Notes: generated by a model not told the origin, from the sequence alone. A stretch of 7,110 bases of DNA from an uncultured Aquimarina sp. (GCA_937958735.1 CALGNG010000017.1:1-7110); one strand, 5' to 3'. Numbered from the stretch's first letter, positions 1-6,826 are shown. Translations and numbers: made by a program.

Positions 1-213
1 AGTATACAAAGTATTACCAATTATGGAGTACCTGGATTTGGAGGAGCTTGCCCACCAGAAGGGCATGGTTTACACCAATATATTATAACCGTACATGCTT
101 TAAAAACAGATAAACTTGGTCTTGATGCAGAAAAAAACCCTGCTATTGTTGGATACTACCTACATAACAATACTATTGCTAAAGCATCTATTGTTTCTTA
201 TTACCAAAGATAA
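1..213 (+). CDS. PEBP/YbhB-like protein, C-terminal part (5' end outside window)
   Basis: Frame 1 is open from the first base to a TAA at 211-213 and gives the last 70 residues of a protein. The segment GVPGFGGACPPEGHGLHQY followed by IITVHAL, then DKLGLDAEKNPAIVGYYLHNN and a closing AKASIVSYYQR, matches the C-terminal half of the bacterial phosphatidylethanolamine-binding protein family (YbhB/YbcL, 'Raf kinase inhibitor-like'). The GxCPPxGHGxHxY block forms part of the family's small anion/phospholipid-binding pocket. The physiological role of bacterial members is poorly known, so no substrate is claimed. The N-terminal half, including any signal peptide, lies left of the window. The gene runs into queG with only 9 nt between stop and next start, so the two are probably co-transcribed. 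Confidence 0.85.
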   Translation, partial: SIQSITNYGVPGFGGACPPEGHGLHQYIITVHALKTDKLGLDAEKNPAIVGYYLHNNTIAKASIVSYYQR

Positions 214-222
214 CACAAAGGT

Positions 223-1182
223 TTGGACACATCTAAGCCCCATAATATAATCCCAGCTTCTCTAAAAAGAAACTGGACACAACTTATCAAAGCCGAGGCC
301 ACACGCCTTGGCTTTATGTCTTGTGGCATTAGTAAAGCTGGATTTTTAGAAGAAGAAGCCCCGCGCTTAGAAAACTGGCTAAATAAAAATTACCATGGAG
401 AAATGAGTTATATGGCTAATCATTTTGATAAACGATTAGACCCTACCTTACTTGTAGACGATGCTAAAAGTGTTATTTCTCTATTATTAAATTATTTCCC
501 ATCACAAACACAAGCAGACCCTGACGCTCCTAAAATTTCCAAGTATGCTTATGGTCAAGATTACCATCACATTATAAAATCTAAACTTAAAGAACTACAT
601 TATTTTATTACAGACCATATTGGAGAAATCTCTGGACGGGCCTTTGTAGATTCTGCTCCCGTTTTAGATAAAGCTTGGGCAGCTAAAAGCGGTTTAGGCT
701 GGCAAGGAAAAAATGCCAATTTATTACAAAAACAATCGGGTTCTTTTTTCTTTATAGCAGAGCTTATAATAGATCTAGATTTAGAATACGACAGTATTAC
801 CACAGATCATTGTGGTAACTGTACCGCTTGTATAGATGCTTGCCCTACACAAGCTATTGTAGAACCCTATGTTGTAGATGGTAGCAAATGCATTTCTTAT
901 TTTACTATAGAACTAAAAGACAACTTACCCAGCACCATGCAAGGCAAGTTTGATAACTGGATGTTTGGTTGCGATGTATGCCAAGATGTATGCCCTTGGA
1001 ATCGATTTTCTAAAGCACATAACGAGCCTTTATTTAACCCCAATCCAGATTTACTAGATATGACTAAGCAAGACTGGGAAGAAATTACACAAGAGGTTTT
1101 CTCTAAAGTATTCCAAAAATCGGCAGTAAAACGCACCAAGTTTAGTGGTCTTACTCGAAATATTAACTTCTTAAAAGAATAA
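223..1182 (+). CDS. queG: Epoxyqueuosine reductase QueG, short form, apparent TTG start
   Basis: QueG performs the last step of queuosine synthesis, the cobalamin-dependent reduction of epoxyqueuosine to queuosine at the tRNA wobble base, in the cytoplasm. Visible hallmarks are a central [20 protein letters not shown] block (Asp143 sits at the position thought to be the proton donor), the ferredoxin-type motif [12 protein letters not shown] (Cys197, 200, 203, 207), the conserved Cys223, and [11 protein letters not shown] (Cys250, 253, 257). These eight cysteines are enough for two [4Fe-4S] clusters. At 319 aa it is shorter than the roughly 380-aa E. coli and Bacillus forms and lacks their C-terminal HEAT-like extension, as I recall for other Bacteroidota. 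Start: an in-frame TAA lies at 211-213, the first in-frame ATG (316) would remove conserved N-terminal sequence, and TTG at 223 is the only usual start codon between them. An AAAGG at 217-221 is too close for ideal spacing. Function is secure; the start is less so. Confidence 0.93.
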   Translation: MDTSKPHNIIPASLKRNWTQLIKAEATRLGFMSCGISKAGFLEEEAPRLENWLNKNYHGEMSYMANHFDKRLDPTLLVDDAKSVISLLLNYFPSQTQADPDAPKISKYAYGQDYHHIIKSKLKELHYFITDHIGEISGRAFVDSAPVLDKAWAAKSGLGWQGKNANLLQKQSGSFFFIAELIIDLDLEYDSITTDHCGNCTACIDACPTQAIVEPYVVDGSKCISYFTIELKDNLPSTMQGKFDNWMFGCDVCQDVCPWNRFSKAHNEPLFNPNPDLLDMTKQDWEEITQEVFSKVFQKSAVKRTKFSGLTRNINFLKE

Positions 1183-1187
1183 TTTTC

Positions 1188-1634
1188 TTAAAGTATCTTA
1201 TTAGGAAATAATGAATGGTTCACTATTTCTCTAATAGCAGTTTCTACACTAATATTTGTAGTATCCACAGCAATAAAATTTGTTGTAGGCACTTCATAAT
1301 TTTTTACAGCATAGTCTTCTTTACCTCTATCTATAGAGGTAAAAACAGCAATTTCTACTATAGTATTAGTACTTTTTAGATGTTCTCTAATAGCTTTATA
1401 AGGAGAAACAAGAGCCACTAAAACTATATAACCTAAAGCTTCCATGGCTTTCGCTTTTTTTATAGCCAAAGCCATATTCTTTTTACGCCCCTGCTCAGAA
1501 TAATCAAAATTTAAAGCCTCTTTCCTTAAAAGATCCCCATCAATTATAAAAGTTTCTTTTTTAATAAGCTTACTAAGTGCTTTGGATAAAGTTGTTTTTC
1601 CACTACCTGGCTGACCTGTAAACCAAAAAATCAT
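1188..1634 (-). CDS. Compact APS kinase (CysC)-like P-loop protein
   Basis: This is probably an adenylylsulfate kinase, which phosphorylates APS to the sulfate donor PAPS using ATP. The 148-residue protein opens with FWFTGQPGSGKTT (Walker A, residues 7-15). It then has IIDGDLLR (32-37; CysC usually has DGDNxR), DYSEQGRKKNM (44-54; equivalent to the family's FSxxDRxxNI), and ALVSPYKAIRE (74-84; equivalent to ISPFRADR with the conserved Ser). The C-terminal part is unusual: the canonical GLYKKAR...FTGIDSPYE region is replaced by a shorter stretch ending in NYEVPTTNFIAVDTT, so the protein is about 50 residues shorter than typical CysC (around 200 aa). Its ATG overlaps the sulfotransferase stop (ATGA, 1631-1634), which implies translational coupling and supports PAPS supply to that enzyme. 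A different small-molecule or nucleotide kinase of the same fold is possible. Its stop lies 5 nt from the queG stop on the other strand, and no terminator is visible there. Confidence 0.75.
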   Translation of the reverse strand: MIFWFTGQPGSGKTTLSKALSKLIKKETFIIDGDLLRKEALNFDYSEQGRKKNMALAIKKAKAMEALGYIVLVALVSPYKAIREHLKSTNTIVEIAVFTSIDRGKEDYAVKNYEVPTTNFIAVDTTNISVETAIREIVNHSLFPNKIL

Positions 1635-2152
1635 TTCGAATATTTTAAAAGCTTAAAATCTTTCTCGTAAATCTTATAAATAATTTCTTTCTCGGAACTT
1701 AACAATTCTATTTTTCTTTTGTTCCCAGTAACGTTCTCTTTTATTACACTTCTCGTAATTTTAAGTTTCCCATTAATAACCCGCTTCCAATCCTCCTCAA
1801 AAGATTCTATTCTTATAAGCTCATCTACTTTAAACGCCCCTCTTTCCACATATAAATGCTGTGGGTATAAAGGAACATTCCTTAAGTGGTTTTTTTTAAG
1901 CATCTTTAAAAAATCATCAAAACTAGTACCTTTTAAAAAACCAAAATAATTATACATACTTAAAACCCTATCGTAAGGATTTCTACAAGTAGCAAACACC
2001 AATGCATTCTTATAACTCTTTTTTTTATTAACAGTAAATCCATTAATAGGTAAGTGACACTTGCTACCGCTATACTGTTTCAAGGCACTTGCTACAGAAG
2101 TACCTCCTGTTTTGGTTGGGTGTAAAAAAATATAATTAGAACTATATAACAT
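1631..2152 (-). CDS. Small PAPS-dependent sulfotransferase family protein
   Basis: Likely transfers sulfate from PAPS to a hydroxyl or amino group, the acceptor probably being a glycan or other surface molecule (acceptor inferred only). The 173-residue protein begins with a beta strand and the 5'-phosphosulfate-binding loop IFLHPTKTGGTSVASAL (Lys14 in TKTGGTS at 13-19). It continues to the 3'-phosphate-binding motif FATCRNPYDRVLSMY (Arg57 and Ser65), the classic pair of the sulfotransferase family-2 type. His33 in CHLPI lies where the family often carries its catalytic base. There is no signal peptide or membrane segment, so it should act in the cytoplasm, unlike Golgi-type homologues. It is on the short side for the family, but both cofactor motifs are intact, so it does not look like a decayed fragment. 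It lies 13 nt after the fibre gene and overlaps the APS-kinase-like gene by 4 nt, so all three are probably one transcript. Confidence 0.8.
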   Translation of the reverse strand: MLYSSNYIFLHPTKTGGTSVASALKQYSGSKCHLPINGFTVNKKKSYKNALVFATCRNPYDRVLSMYNYFGFLKGTSFDDFLKMLKKNHLRNVPLYPQHLYVERGAFKVDELIRIESFEEDWKRVINGKLKITRSVIKENVTGNKRKIELLSSEKEIIYKIYEKDFKLLKYSK

Positions 2153-2165
2153 ACCTATTAATTAT

Positions 2166-3530
2166 TTAGTAAGGGAAATCGACATACGAATAACTCACTT
2201 TAATTTCTACATTACCACTTATTCCAGACATACCAATACCATTTTCCCCTCTTAAAACCAGTGGAGCATTAATTGGAGACTCATCAACATTAAAAAAATC
2301 ACTATTTAATACATTACCTGTAGAGGATTTAAACCCTCTTCGTATTTGATCTACTGGAATTTGCAATACATCTTCTGGATATCCACTTGCTATTAAATCG
2401 TAACCTAGATATACCCCTGCATAACCTTGCTCTACAGATGTTTTAATATCATAAGCCACAAAATAATCGTGTATAATAATTATTTTACCTACTTGCTCTG
2501 GAATTATTACAATATTACTAGCCTCACTACCATCAAAATTAAGATCTGCAGCATCAATAGCAACTTCTAACACTTGTTTACTTCCAAAGAAACTGCTCTC
2601 GTTAGTGGATGCAGTTTCTTTACTCTCTAAATACTCTTTTGTTACTAAACTTTTATCTGAATTTATATTAGGTATTTCTAAAGAAGGAGCTATTATTCTA
2701 CCATCTTTAAGAATCGTAATGGCATCCTTTCGATCATCCTCTGCTGTTCCAATTCCAATATTAAAAATCCTATCTGTTTCAATTAAATTACTAGAATCCA
2801 CTCCTCCAACAATACTCCCATAACTCCCTATAGAAGTCTCTGCATAAGAATTTGCATAGTTACTTTTTCCTCCTGCATGCGAGAAATCGCCATTAGCATT
2901 GGTATCTTTTCCTTCTGCGTGAGAAGCCACTCCACTAGATACTGTATCGGCGCCTTCTGCATGGGCGCAAATATTTAATGATTTCGTGTTTTTTCCCATT
3001 GCAAAACCATATTCTTTTGTAGCTAAAGCATTATGCCCTATTGCCAAAGAGTATTTACCAAAAGCACTAGCATTTAAACCTCCTCCAATAGAATAATCAC
3101 CAAAGGCTTTCGAATTTCCTCCAAAAGCAAGTGAGTATTCTCCTGTAGCTCCACCTTCCGACTCTTCACCGACTCCACTAAAGTCAACAGCATTTCTACC
3201 TATATCCCCATGCGTATTAGGATCTTTCCCTATTAGCCTCCAACCTATTCCATTACCTTCGTCCAAGGCTTCTAGACCTGTAGATTTAATCGCTTCCGGC
3301 AATTGTCCTTGAGTCACTTTTCCTAATTCATCTAAAGAAGCATAACCATTAGCTGCTCCTTTTTCTAACTTACTTTGTATTTTAGAAATATCTAAATCTA
3401 AAATTTGTGACACAGGTATTTTTTCATCCTTATGCCAAAACGAATTCCAGGTATCCCTAAATTGTTTTTCTGTAGGTTTATCCCCCGTCTCAAACCACGA
3501 TAAAATAGTACTTAACTTAGTAATTGGCAT
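2166..3530 (-). CDS. Phage tail-fibre / trimeric adhesin-like protein with 14-residue head repeats
   Basis: A 454-residue fibrous protein, probably a homotrimer that binds a surface receptor. Residues 1-40 (STILSWFETGDKPT, then FWHKDEKIP) resemble the N-terminus of tail fibres in Bacteroidota phages and prophages, probably the part that attaches to the particle. Residues 41-126 are a linker (SLDELGKVTQGQLP). Residues 127-238 hold eight 14-residue repeats without insertions: four YadA-head-like units (EYSLAFG, DYSIGGG, KYSLAIG, EYGFAMG), then units with the AHAEG/SHAEG/SHAGG signature known from phage and Hep/Hag proteins. Residues 254-302 (IFNIGIGTAEDDRKDAITILKDGRIIAPSL, split here as a block ending in SLVTKEYL) are a fibre connector. 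Residues 310-454 are beta-rich and end in NAPLVLRGENGIG and VEIKVSYSYVDF, resembling a receptor-binding tip. There is no signal peptide, YadA membrane anchor or Peptidase S74 chaperone. No RBS is evident upstream, only an A/T-rich leader. First gene of the minus-strand trio. Confidence 0.75.
   Translation of the reverse strand: MPITKLSTILSWFETGDKPTEKQFRDTWNSFWHKDEKIPVSQILDLDISKIQSKLEKGAANGYASLDELGKVTQGQLPEAIKSTGLEALDEGNGIGWRLIGKDPNTHGDIGRNAVDFSGVGEESEGGATGEYSLAFGGNSKAFGDYSIGGGLNASAFGKYSLAIGHNALATKEYGFAMGKNTKSLNICAHAEGADTVSSGVASHAEGKDTNANGDFSHAGGKSNYANSYAETSIGSYGSIVGGVDSSNLIETDRIFNIGIGTAEDDRKDAITILKDGRIIAPSLEIPNINSDKSLVTKEYLESKETASTNESSFFGSKQVLEVAIDAADLNFDGSEASNIVIIPEQVGKIIIIHDYFVAYDIKTSVEQGYAGVYLGYDLIASGYPEDVLQIPVDQIRRGFKSSTGNVLNSDFFNVDESPINAPLVLRGENGIGMSGISGNVEIKVSYSYVDFPY
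2817..3152 (-). repeat. Eight tandem 14-residue (42-nt) coding repeats in the fibre gene
   Basis: Inside the fibre gene (protein residues 127-238) the reading frame repeats every 42 nt for eight units. The aromatic/core position falls at residues 132, 146, 160, 174, 188, 202, 216 and 230, with no indels. Units 1-4 read roughly AxGxYSLAxGxNx. Units 5-7 switch to AHAEG, SHAEG and SHAGG, and unit 8 is degenerate (SYAETSIG). At DNA level neighbouring units have diverged (compare ccttctgcatgggcg near 2955 with ccttctgcgtgagaag near 2910). This is therefore an old protein repeat forming a left-handed beta-roll head, not a recent DNA duplication. Confidence 0.8.
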
Positions 3531-3804
3531 ATTTTTACAATTTAAAATTCTTATTATGCTAAACTATTATCAATAAGTATTTCTTTTTTTTATAATTAAG
3601 AATAAAATCAGTAGTTTCAGTAAAAAGTAATTTTCCTTCTTCCTAAAACCACTAAACCTAGTGTAAAGCACCTTAATTTTAATCGACTTAAGCCTATATT
3701 ATTTTTTTAAAAAGTTAAGTAGTTAATTCATTTCGAAATATAAAAATCTTACTTTTAAAACTGTTTATAAACCAACTCCCTTTTTAGGGAATCTAACCTA
3801 CATT
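3531..3804. promoter_or_regulatory. Divergent spacer between the fibre operon and maeB
   Basis: These 274 nt carry no convincing gene and must hold the promoters for both the leftward fibre operon and rightward maeB. I find no full match to the Bacteroidota promoter (TTG at -33, TAnnTTTG at -7). The nearest -7 candidates are TACTTTTA at 3750-3757 (plus) and, on the minus strand, TAGTTTAG (3566-3559). Neither has a well-spaced TTG, so neither is called. A small perfect hairpin, TCCCT-TTTT-AGGGA at 3777-3790, lies 14 nt before the maeB ATG and would be in its 5' untranslated region. A 6-bp inverted repeat (ACTTAA 3686-3691, TTAAGT 3715-3720) is probably chance in such AT-rich DNA. Confidence 0.4.
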
Positions 3805-6084
3805 ATGGATTCTGAAAAGAAAAAACTTGAGGCTCTAAAATACCATGCCGAACCTACACCAGGGAAAATAAAAGTAGTCCCTACAAAAAAATACGACACG
3901 CAAAGAGACTTAGCTCTAGCCTATTCTCCAGGGGTAGCAGAGCCATGTTTGGCTATCGAAAAAAATTACGACGATGCCTATAAATATACCGCAAAAGGAA
4001 ACTTAGTTGCCGTAATATCTAATGGTACAGCTGTTTTAGGATTGGGAGATATAGGAGCTATGGCCTCTAAACCTGTAATGGAAGGAAAAGGATTACTCTT
4101 TAAAATATTTGCCGATATTGATGTTTTTGATATTGAAGTGGATACTAAAGACATCGAATCTTTTATAGCAACAGTAAAAAATATTGCTCCTACATTTGGT
4201 GGTATTAATTTAGAAGACATTAAAGCACCCGAAGCTTTTGAAATAGAACGTCGTCTAAAAGAAGAATTGGATATACCCGTAATGCACGACGACCAACATG
4301 GTACTGCCATTATATCTGCTGCGGCATTAATAAATGCTATAGAAATTACAGGTAAAAAAATAGACGAAGTAAAAATTGTAATCAGTGGCGCTGGTGCTGC
4401 TGCCGTTTCTTGTACTAGATTATACAAATCTTTTGGTGCTAAAGCTAAAAATATTGTAATGACCGATAGTAAAGGAATTATTAGGTCTAACCGAACTAAC
4501 CTTACTTCTCAAAAAGCCGAATTTGCTACAGATAGAGAAATTGACACTTTAGAGGAAGCAATGGTAGATGCCGATGTATTTGTGGGACTATCTATGGCAG
4601 ATTTAGTAACTCCAGAAATGTTATTAACTATGGCAAAAGATCCTATTGTTTTTGCCATGGCCAACCCCAACCCAGAAATAAAATACGATTTAGCCATAAA
4701 AACACGTAAAGATATTATTATGGCTACAGGGCGTAGCGACCACCCTAACCAAGTAAACAACGTACTAGGATTTCCTTTTATATTTAGAGGTGCTTTAGAT
4801 GTAAGGGCTACTGCTATTAACGAAGAAATGAAAAGGGCAGCCGTTATTGCACTTTCCAAACTGGCTAAAAAACCCGTTCCCGAAGAAGTAAATATTGCTT
4901 ACAACAAAACCAAATTAATTTTTGGTAAAGACTATATTATTCCAAAACCTTTTGACCCAAGACTTATTGCAGAGATTCCTATGGCTGTAGCCAAAGCCGC
5001 TATAGAAAGTGGTGTCGCTCAAAAAACTATAACAGACTGGGATGCTTATAGACACGAATTATTAGGAAGACTAGGAGACAATAATAAGTACCTAGAGCTA
5101 CTAATGGATAGAGCAAAGCAAAACCCTAAAAAAGTAGTGTATGCCGAAGCAGACCAAATCCAAGTACTTAAAGCTGCACAAATTGCATACGAAGAAGGTC
5201 TTGCAACTCCTATACTTTTAGGAAACAAGCAAACAATATTGGAGTTAATGGAGGAAATTAGTTTTTCTACCAAAGGAATCGATATTAGAGACCCCAAATC
5301 CGATGAAGAATTAGAATGTAAAAACAATTACGCCGAAGTATATTGGAAAGACCGCCAACGCAAAGGCGTAACCCTTTACGATGCACAAAATTTAATGAGG
5401 AGCCGTAATTATTTTGGTGCTATGATGGTTAACAATGGAGATGCAGACGCCCTACTTTCGGGCTATTCTCGCAGTTACCGCACCGTAATAAAACCTATTT
5501 TAGAACTTATTGGCTTATCTAAAGGAGTGCAAAGAGCGGCGGCAACTAATCTTATGATTACCGACGATGGACCTCTATTTATTAGCGATACTTCTATAAA
5601 CATAAACCCTACAGCTAGAGACCTAACCATGATTACACGCATGACGGTAAATACCTGTAAAATGTTTGGCATAGATCCTGTAACCGCTATGGTGTCTTAC
5701 GCCAATTTTGGAGGAAGTAGAGATCTTAATTACCAAAAAGTAGAACATACCGTTAAAGTAATACAACGCGCCTATCCAAATTGGGACATAGACGGTCCAA
5801 TACAAACCGATTTTGCTTTAAATAACAAATTATTAAAAGAGCGTTATCCTTTTTCTCGTTTGGTAAATAAAAAAACCAACATCCTAATTTTTCCAAATTT
5901 AGAAGCAGCAAACAGCACTTATAAAATACTGAAAGAGTTAAACAAAGCCTCTTCTGTAGGCCCTATTTTAATGGGAATGCAAAAAGCCGTTCATGTCTTT
6001 CAACTAGGTGCTAGCGTAGAAGAAATGGTAAATATGACAGCAGTTGCTGTAGTAGATGCCCAAGAAAAAGAGAAAATACAGTAA
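3805..6084 (+). CDS. maeB: NADP-type malic enzyme with C-terminal phosphotransacetylase-like domain (MaeB)
   Basis: Oxidatively decarboxylates malate to pyruvate with reduction of NAD(P)+, linking the TCA cycle to pyruvate and NADPH supply in the cytoplasm. The 759-aa length is normal for MaeB. The N-terminal catalytic part shows AYSPGVAEP (Tyr40), the run GLGDIGAMASKPVMEGKG (Lys95 as catalytic lysine), metal-binding LEDIKAPE (Glu137, Asp138) and HDDQHGTA (Asp162/163). It is followed by the Rossmann dinucleotide loop ISGAGAAAVS (Gly195-Ala200) and the AMANPNPEI block. From about residue 425 to the end is the phosphotransacetylase-like domain (VVYAEAD, ATPILLGN, YSRSYRTVIKP, QRAYPNWDIDGPIQTDFAL). 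In MaeB this domain is not known to give Pta activity and is linked to acetyl-CoA-type allosteric control. ATG at 3805 gives the standard N-terminus. tsaB follows after 19 nt, probably co-transcribed. Cofactor preference cannot be read with certainty. Confidence 0.95.
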   Translation: MDSEKKKLEALKYHAEPTPGKIKVVPTKKYDTQRDLALAYSPGVAEPCLAIEKNYDDAYKYTAKGNLVAVISNGTAVLGLGDIGAMASKPVMEGKGLLFKIFADIDVFDIEVDTKDIESFIATVKNIAPTFGGINLEDIKAPEAFEIERRLKEELDIPVMHDDQHGTAIISAAALINAIEITGKKIDEVKIVISGAGAAAVSCTRLYKSFGAKAKNIVMTDSKGIIRSNRTNLTSQKAEFATDREIDTLEEAMVDADVFVGLSMADLVTPEMLLTMAKDPIVFAMANPNPEIKYDLAIKTRKDIIMATGRSDHPNQVNNVLGFPFIFRGALDVRATAINEEMKRAAVIALSKLAKKPVPEEVNIAYNKTKLIFGKDYIIPKPFDPRLIAEIPMAVAKAAIESGVAQKTITDWDAYRHELLGRLGDNNKYLELLMDRAKQNPKKVVYAEADQIQVLKAAQIAYEEGLATPILLGNKQTILELMEEISFSTKGIDIRDPKSDEELECKNNYAEVYWKDRQRKGVTLYDAQNLMRSRNYFGAMMVNNGDADALLSGYSRSYRTVIKPILELIGLSKGVQRAAATNLMITDDGPLFISDTSININPTARDLTMITRMTVNTCKMFGIDPVTAMVSYANFGGSRDLNYQKVEHTVKVIQRAYPNWDIDGPIQTDFALNNKLLKERYPFSRLVNKKTNILIFPNLEAANSTYKILKELNKASSVGPILMGMQKAVHVFQLGASVEEMVNMTAVAVVDAQEKEKIQ

Positions 6085-6103
6085 TTTTACACCAAAAAGA
6101 TTA

Positions 6104-6805
6104 ATGAGCACTTCTGTCTACCTACTTTGTATAGAAACCAGCACCACAAATTGTTCGGTATCCATTTCCAAAAATGGCCTAACCATTGCAAAAAAGGAAG
6201 ACAATAGTGCTCAATACTCTCATGCAGAGAGTCTCCATGTCTTTATAAAACAATTACTAGACTCAGAACAAATTCTTATAAATCAACTAGCAGGTATTGT
6301 TATTAGTAAAGGCCCTGGATCTTATACAGGATTGCGTATTGGGGTATCTACTGCTAAAGGCCTATGCTACGCATTGGACATCCCTCTAATTGCTGTAAAC
6401 ACCTTAGAGAGTTTAGCCCACCAAGCTATAGCCCCAAAAAACGCCTATATTATTCCAATGCTAGACGCTCGCCGTATGGAAGTATATACAGCTGTATTGG
6501 ATACTAGTTTTAATACAATTCAAAAAACAAAGGCCTTGGTATTGGAAGAGAATAGTTATCTAGACTTTTTAGATCAAAAACCTTGTGTCTTTATTGGTAA
6601 TGGTGTCGCTAAATTTCAAGAAATATGCACCCACCCCAATGCCATGTTTACCACAAACCTACTCCCCTCTTCCGAGGAATTAGGAAAAATAGGCTTCAAA
6701 AAATACAACCAAAAACAATTTGAAGACGTAGCCTATTTCGAACCCTTTTATCTAAAAGATTTTGTAGTAATTAAATCCAAAAAAAATAGCATACCAAAAG
6801 TTTAA
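6104..6805 (+). CDS. tsaB: tRNA t6A synthesis protein TsaB
   Basis: TsaB is the non-catalytic partner of TsaD in the bacterial complex that, with TsaE, transfers threonylcarbamoyl from TsaC product to A37 of ANN-decoding tRNAs. It is essential in many bacteria. The 233-aa product starts MSTSVYLLCIETSTTNCSVS, the first ASKHA-fold strand-turn. It contains the family hallmark GIVISKGPGSYTGLRIGVS, then AKGLCYALDIPLIAVNTLESLA, and PMLDARRMEVYTAVLD near the middle. The C-terminal part (YFEPFYLKDFVV) is a typical TsaB ending. I place the start at ATG 6104 because homologues begin just before the L(C/A)IETST strand. An in-frame ATG at 6056 would overlap the maeB end and add 16 lysine-rich residues of no family character. 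A hairpin terminator follows 21 nt downstream, closing the maeB-tsaB unit. Confidence 0.93.
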   Translation: MSTSVYLLCIETSTTNCSVSISKNGLTIAKKEDNSAQYSHAESLHVFIKQLLDSEQILINQLAGIVISKGPGSYTGLRIGVSTAKGLCYALDIPLIAVNTLESLAHQAIAPKNAYIIPMLDARRMEVYTAVLDTSFNTIQKTKALVLEENSYLDFLDQKPCVFIGNGVAKFQEICTHPNAMFTTNLLPSSEELGKIGFKKYNQKQFEDVAYFEPFYLKDFVVIKSKKNSIPKV

Positions 6806-6826
6806 AATTATTTGGTAAAAAACAAG

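Noticed and set aside
1719..1949. Plus-strand open frame opposite the sulfotransferase gene
   Set aside because: It is rich in Phe/Ser/Lys because it mirrors the AT-rich sulfotransferase codons; no start signal or family resemblance.
2817..3152. Regular 42-nt periodicity, considered as a CRISPR-like or DNA minisatellite array
   Set aside because: The DNA copies are strongly diverged and the regularity is in the encoded protein, with no constant repeat and variable spacer.
2166..3530. Reading the fibre protein as a true trimeric autotransporter adhesin
   Set aside because: There is no signal peptide and no C-terminal YadA membrane anchor; the N-terminus and C-terminal tip look like a phage tail fibre.
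1175..3605. AAGAATAA at 1175-1182 and again near 3598-3605, considered as target-site or attachment repeats flanking the cassette
   Set aside because: Eight A/T-dominated bases are expected by chance in this DNA, the second copy is inside a spacer away from any gene end, and there is no integrase, transposase or tRNA gene.
3559..3757. Promoter-like TACTTTTA (3750-3757, plus) and TAGTTTAG (3566-3559, minus)
   Set aside because: Each misses one base of TAnnTTTG and has no properly spaced upstream TTG, so they are mentioned only as weak candidates.
3978..5805. Several minus-strand open frames of 60-149 codons opposite maeB
   Set aside because: They lie wholly inside a clear malic enzyme gene, have low-complexity Ser/Ile/Ala-rich composition and no recognisable domain. 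They are frame shadows.
6056..6103. In-frame upstream ATG for tsaB giving a PKKKRK-rich N-terminus that resembles a nuclear localisation signal
   Set aside because: It overlaps the maeB 3' end, adds residues unlike any TsaB N-terminus, and the lysines come from A-rich sequence read in a second frame. ATG 6104 fits the family.
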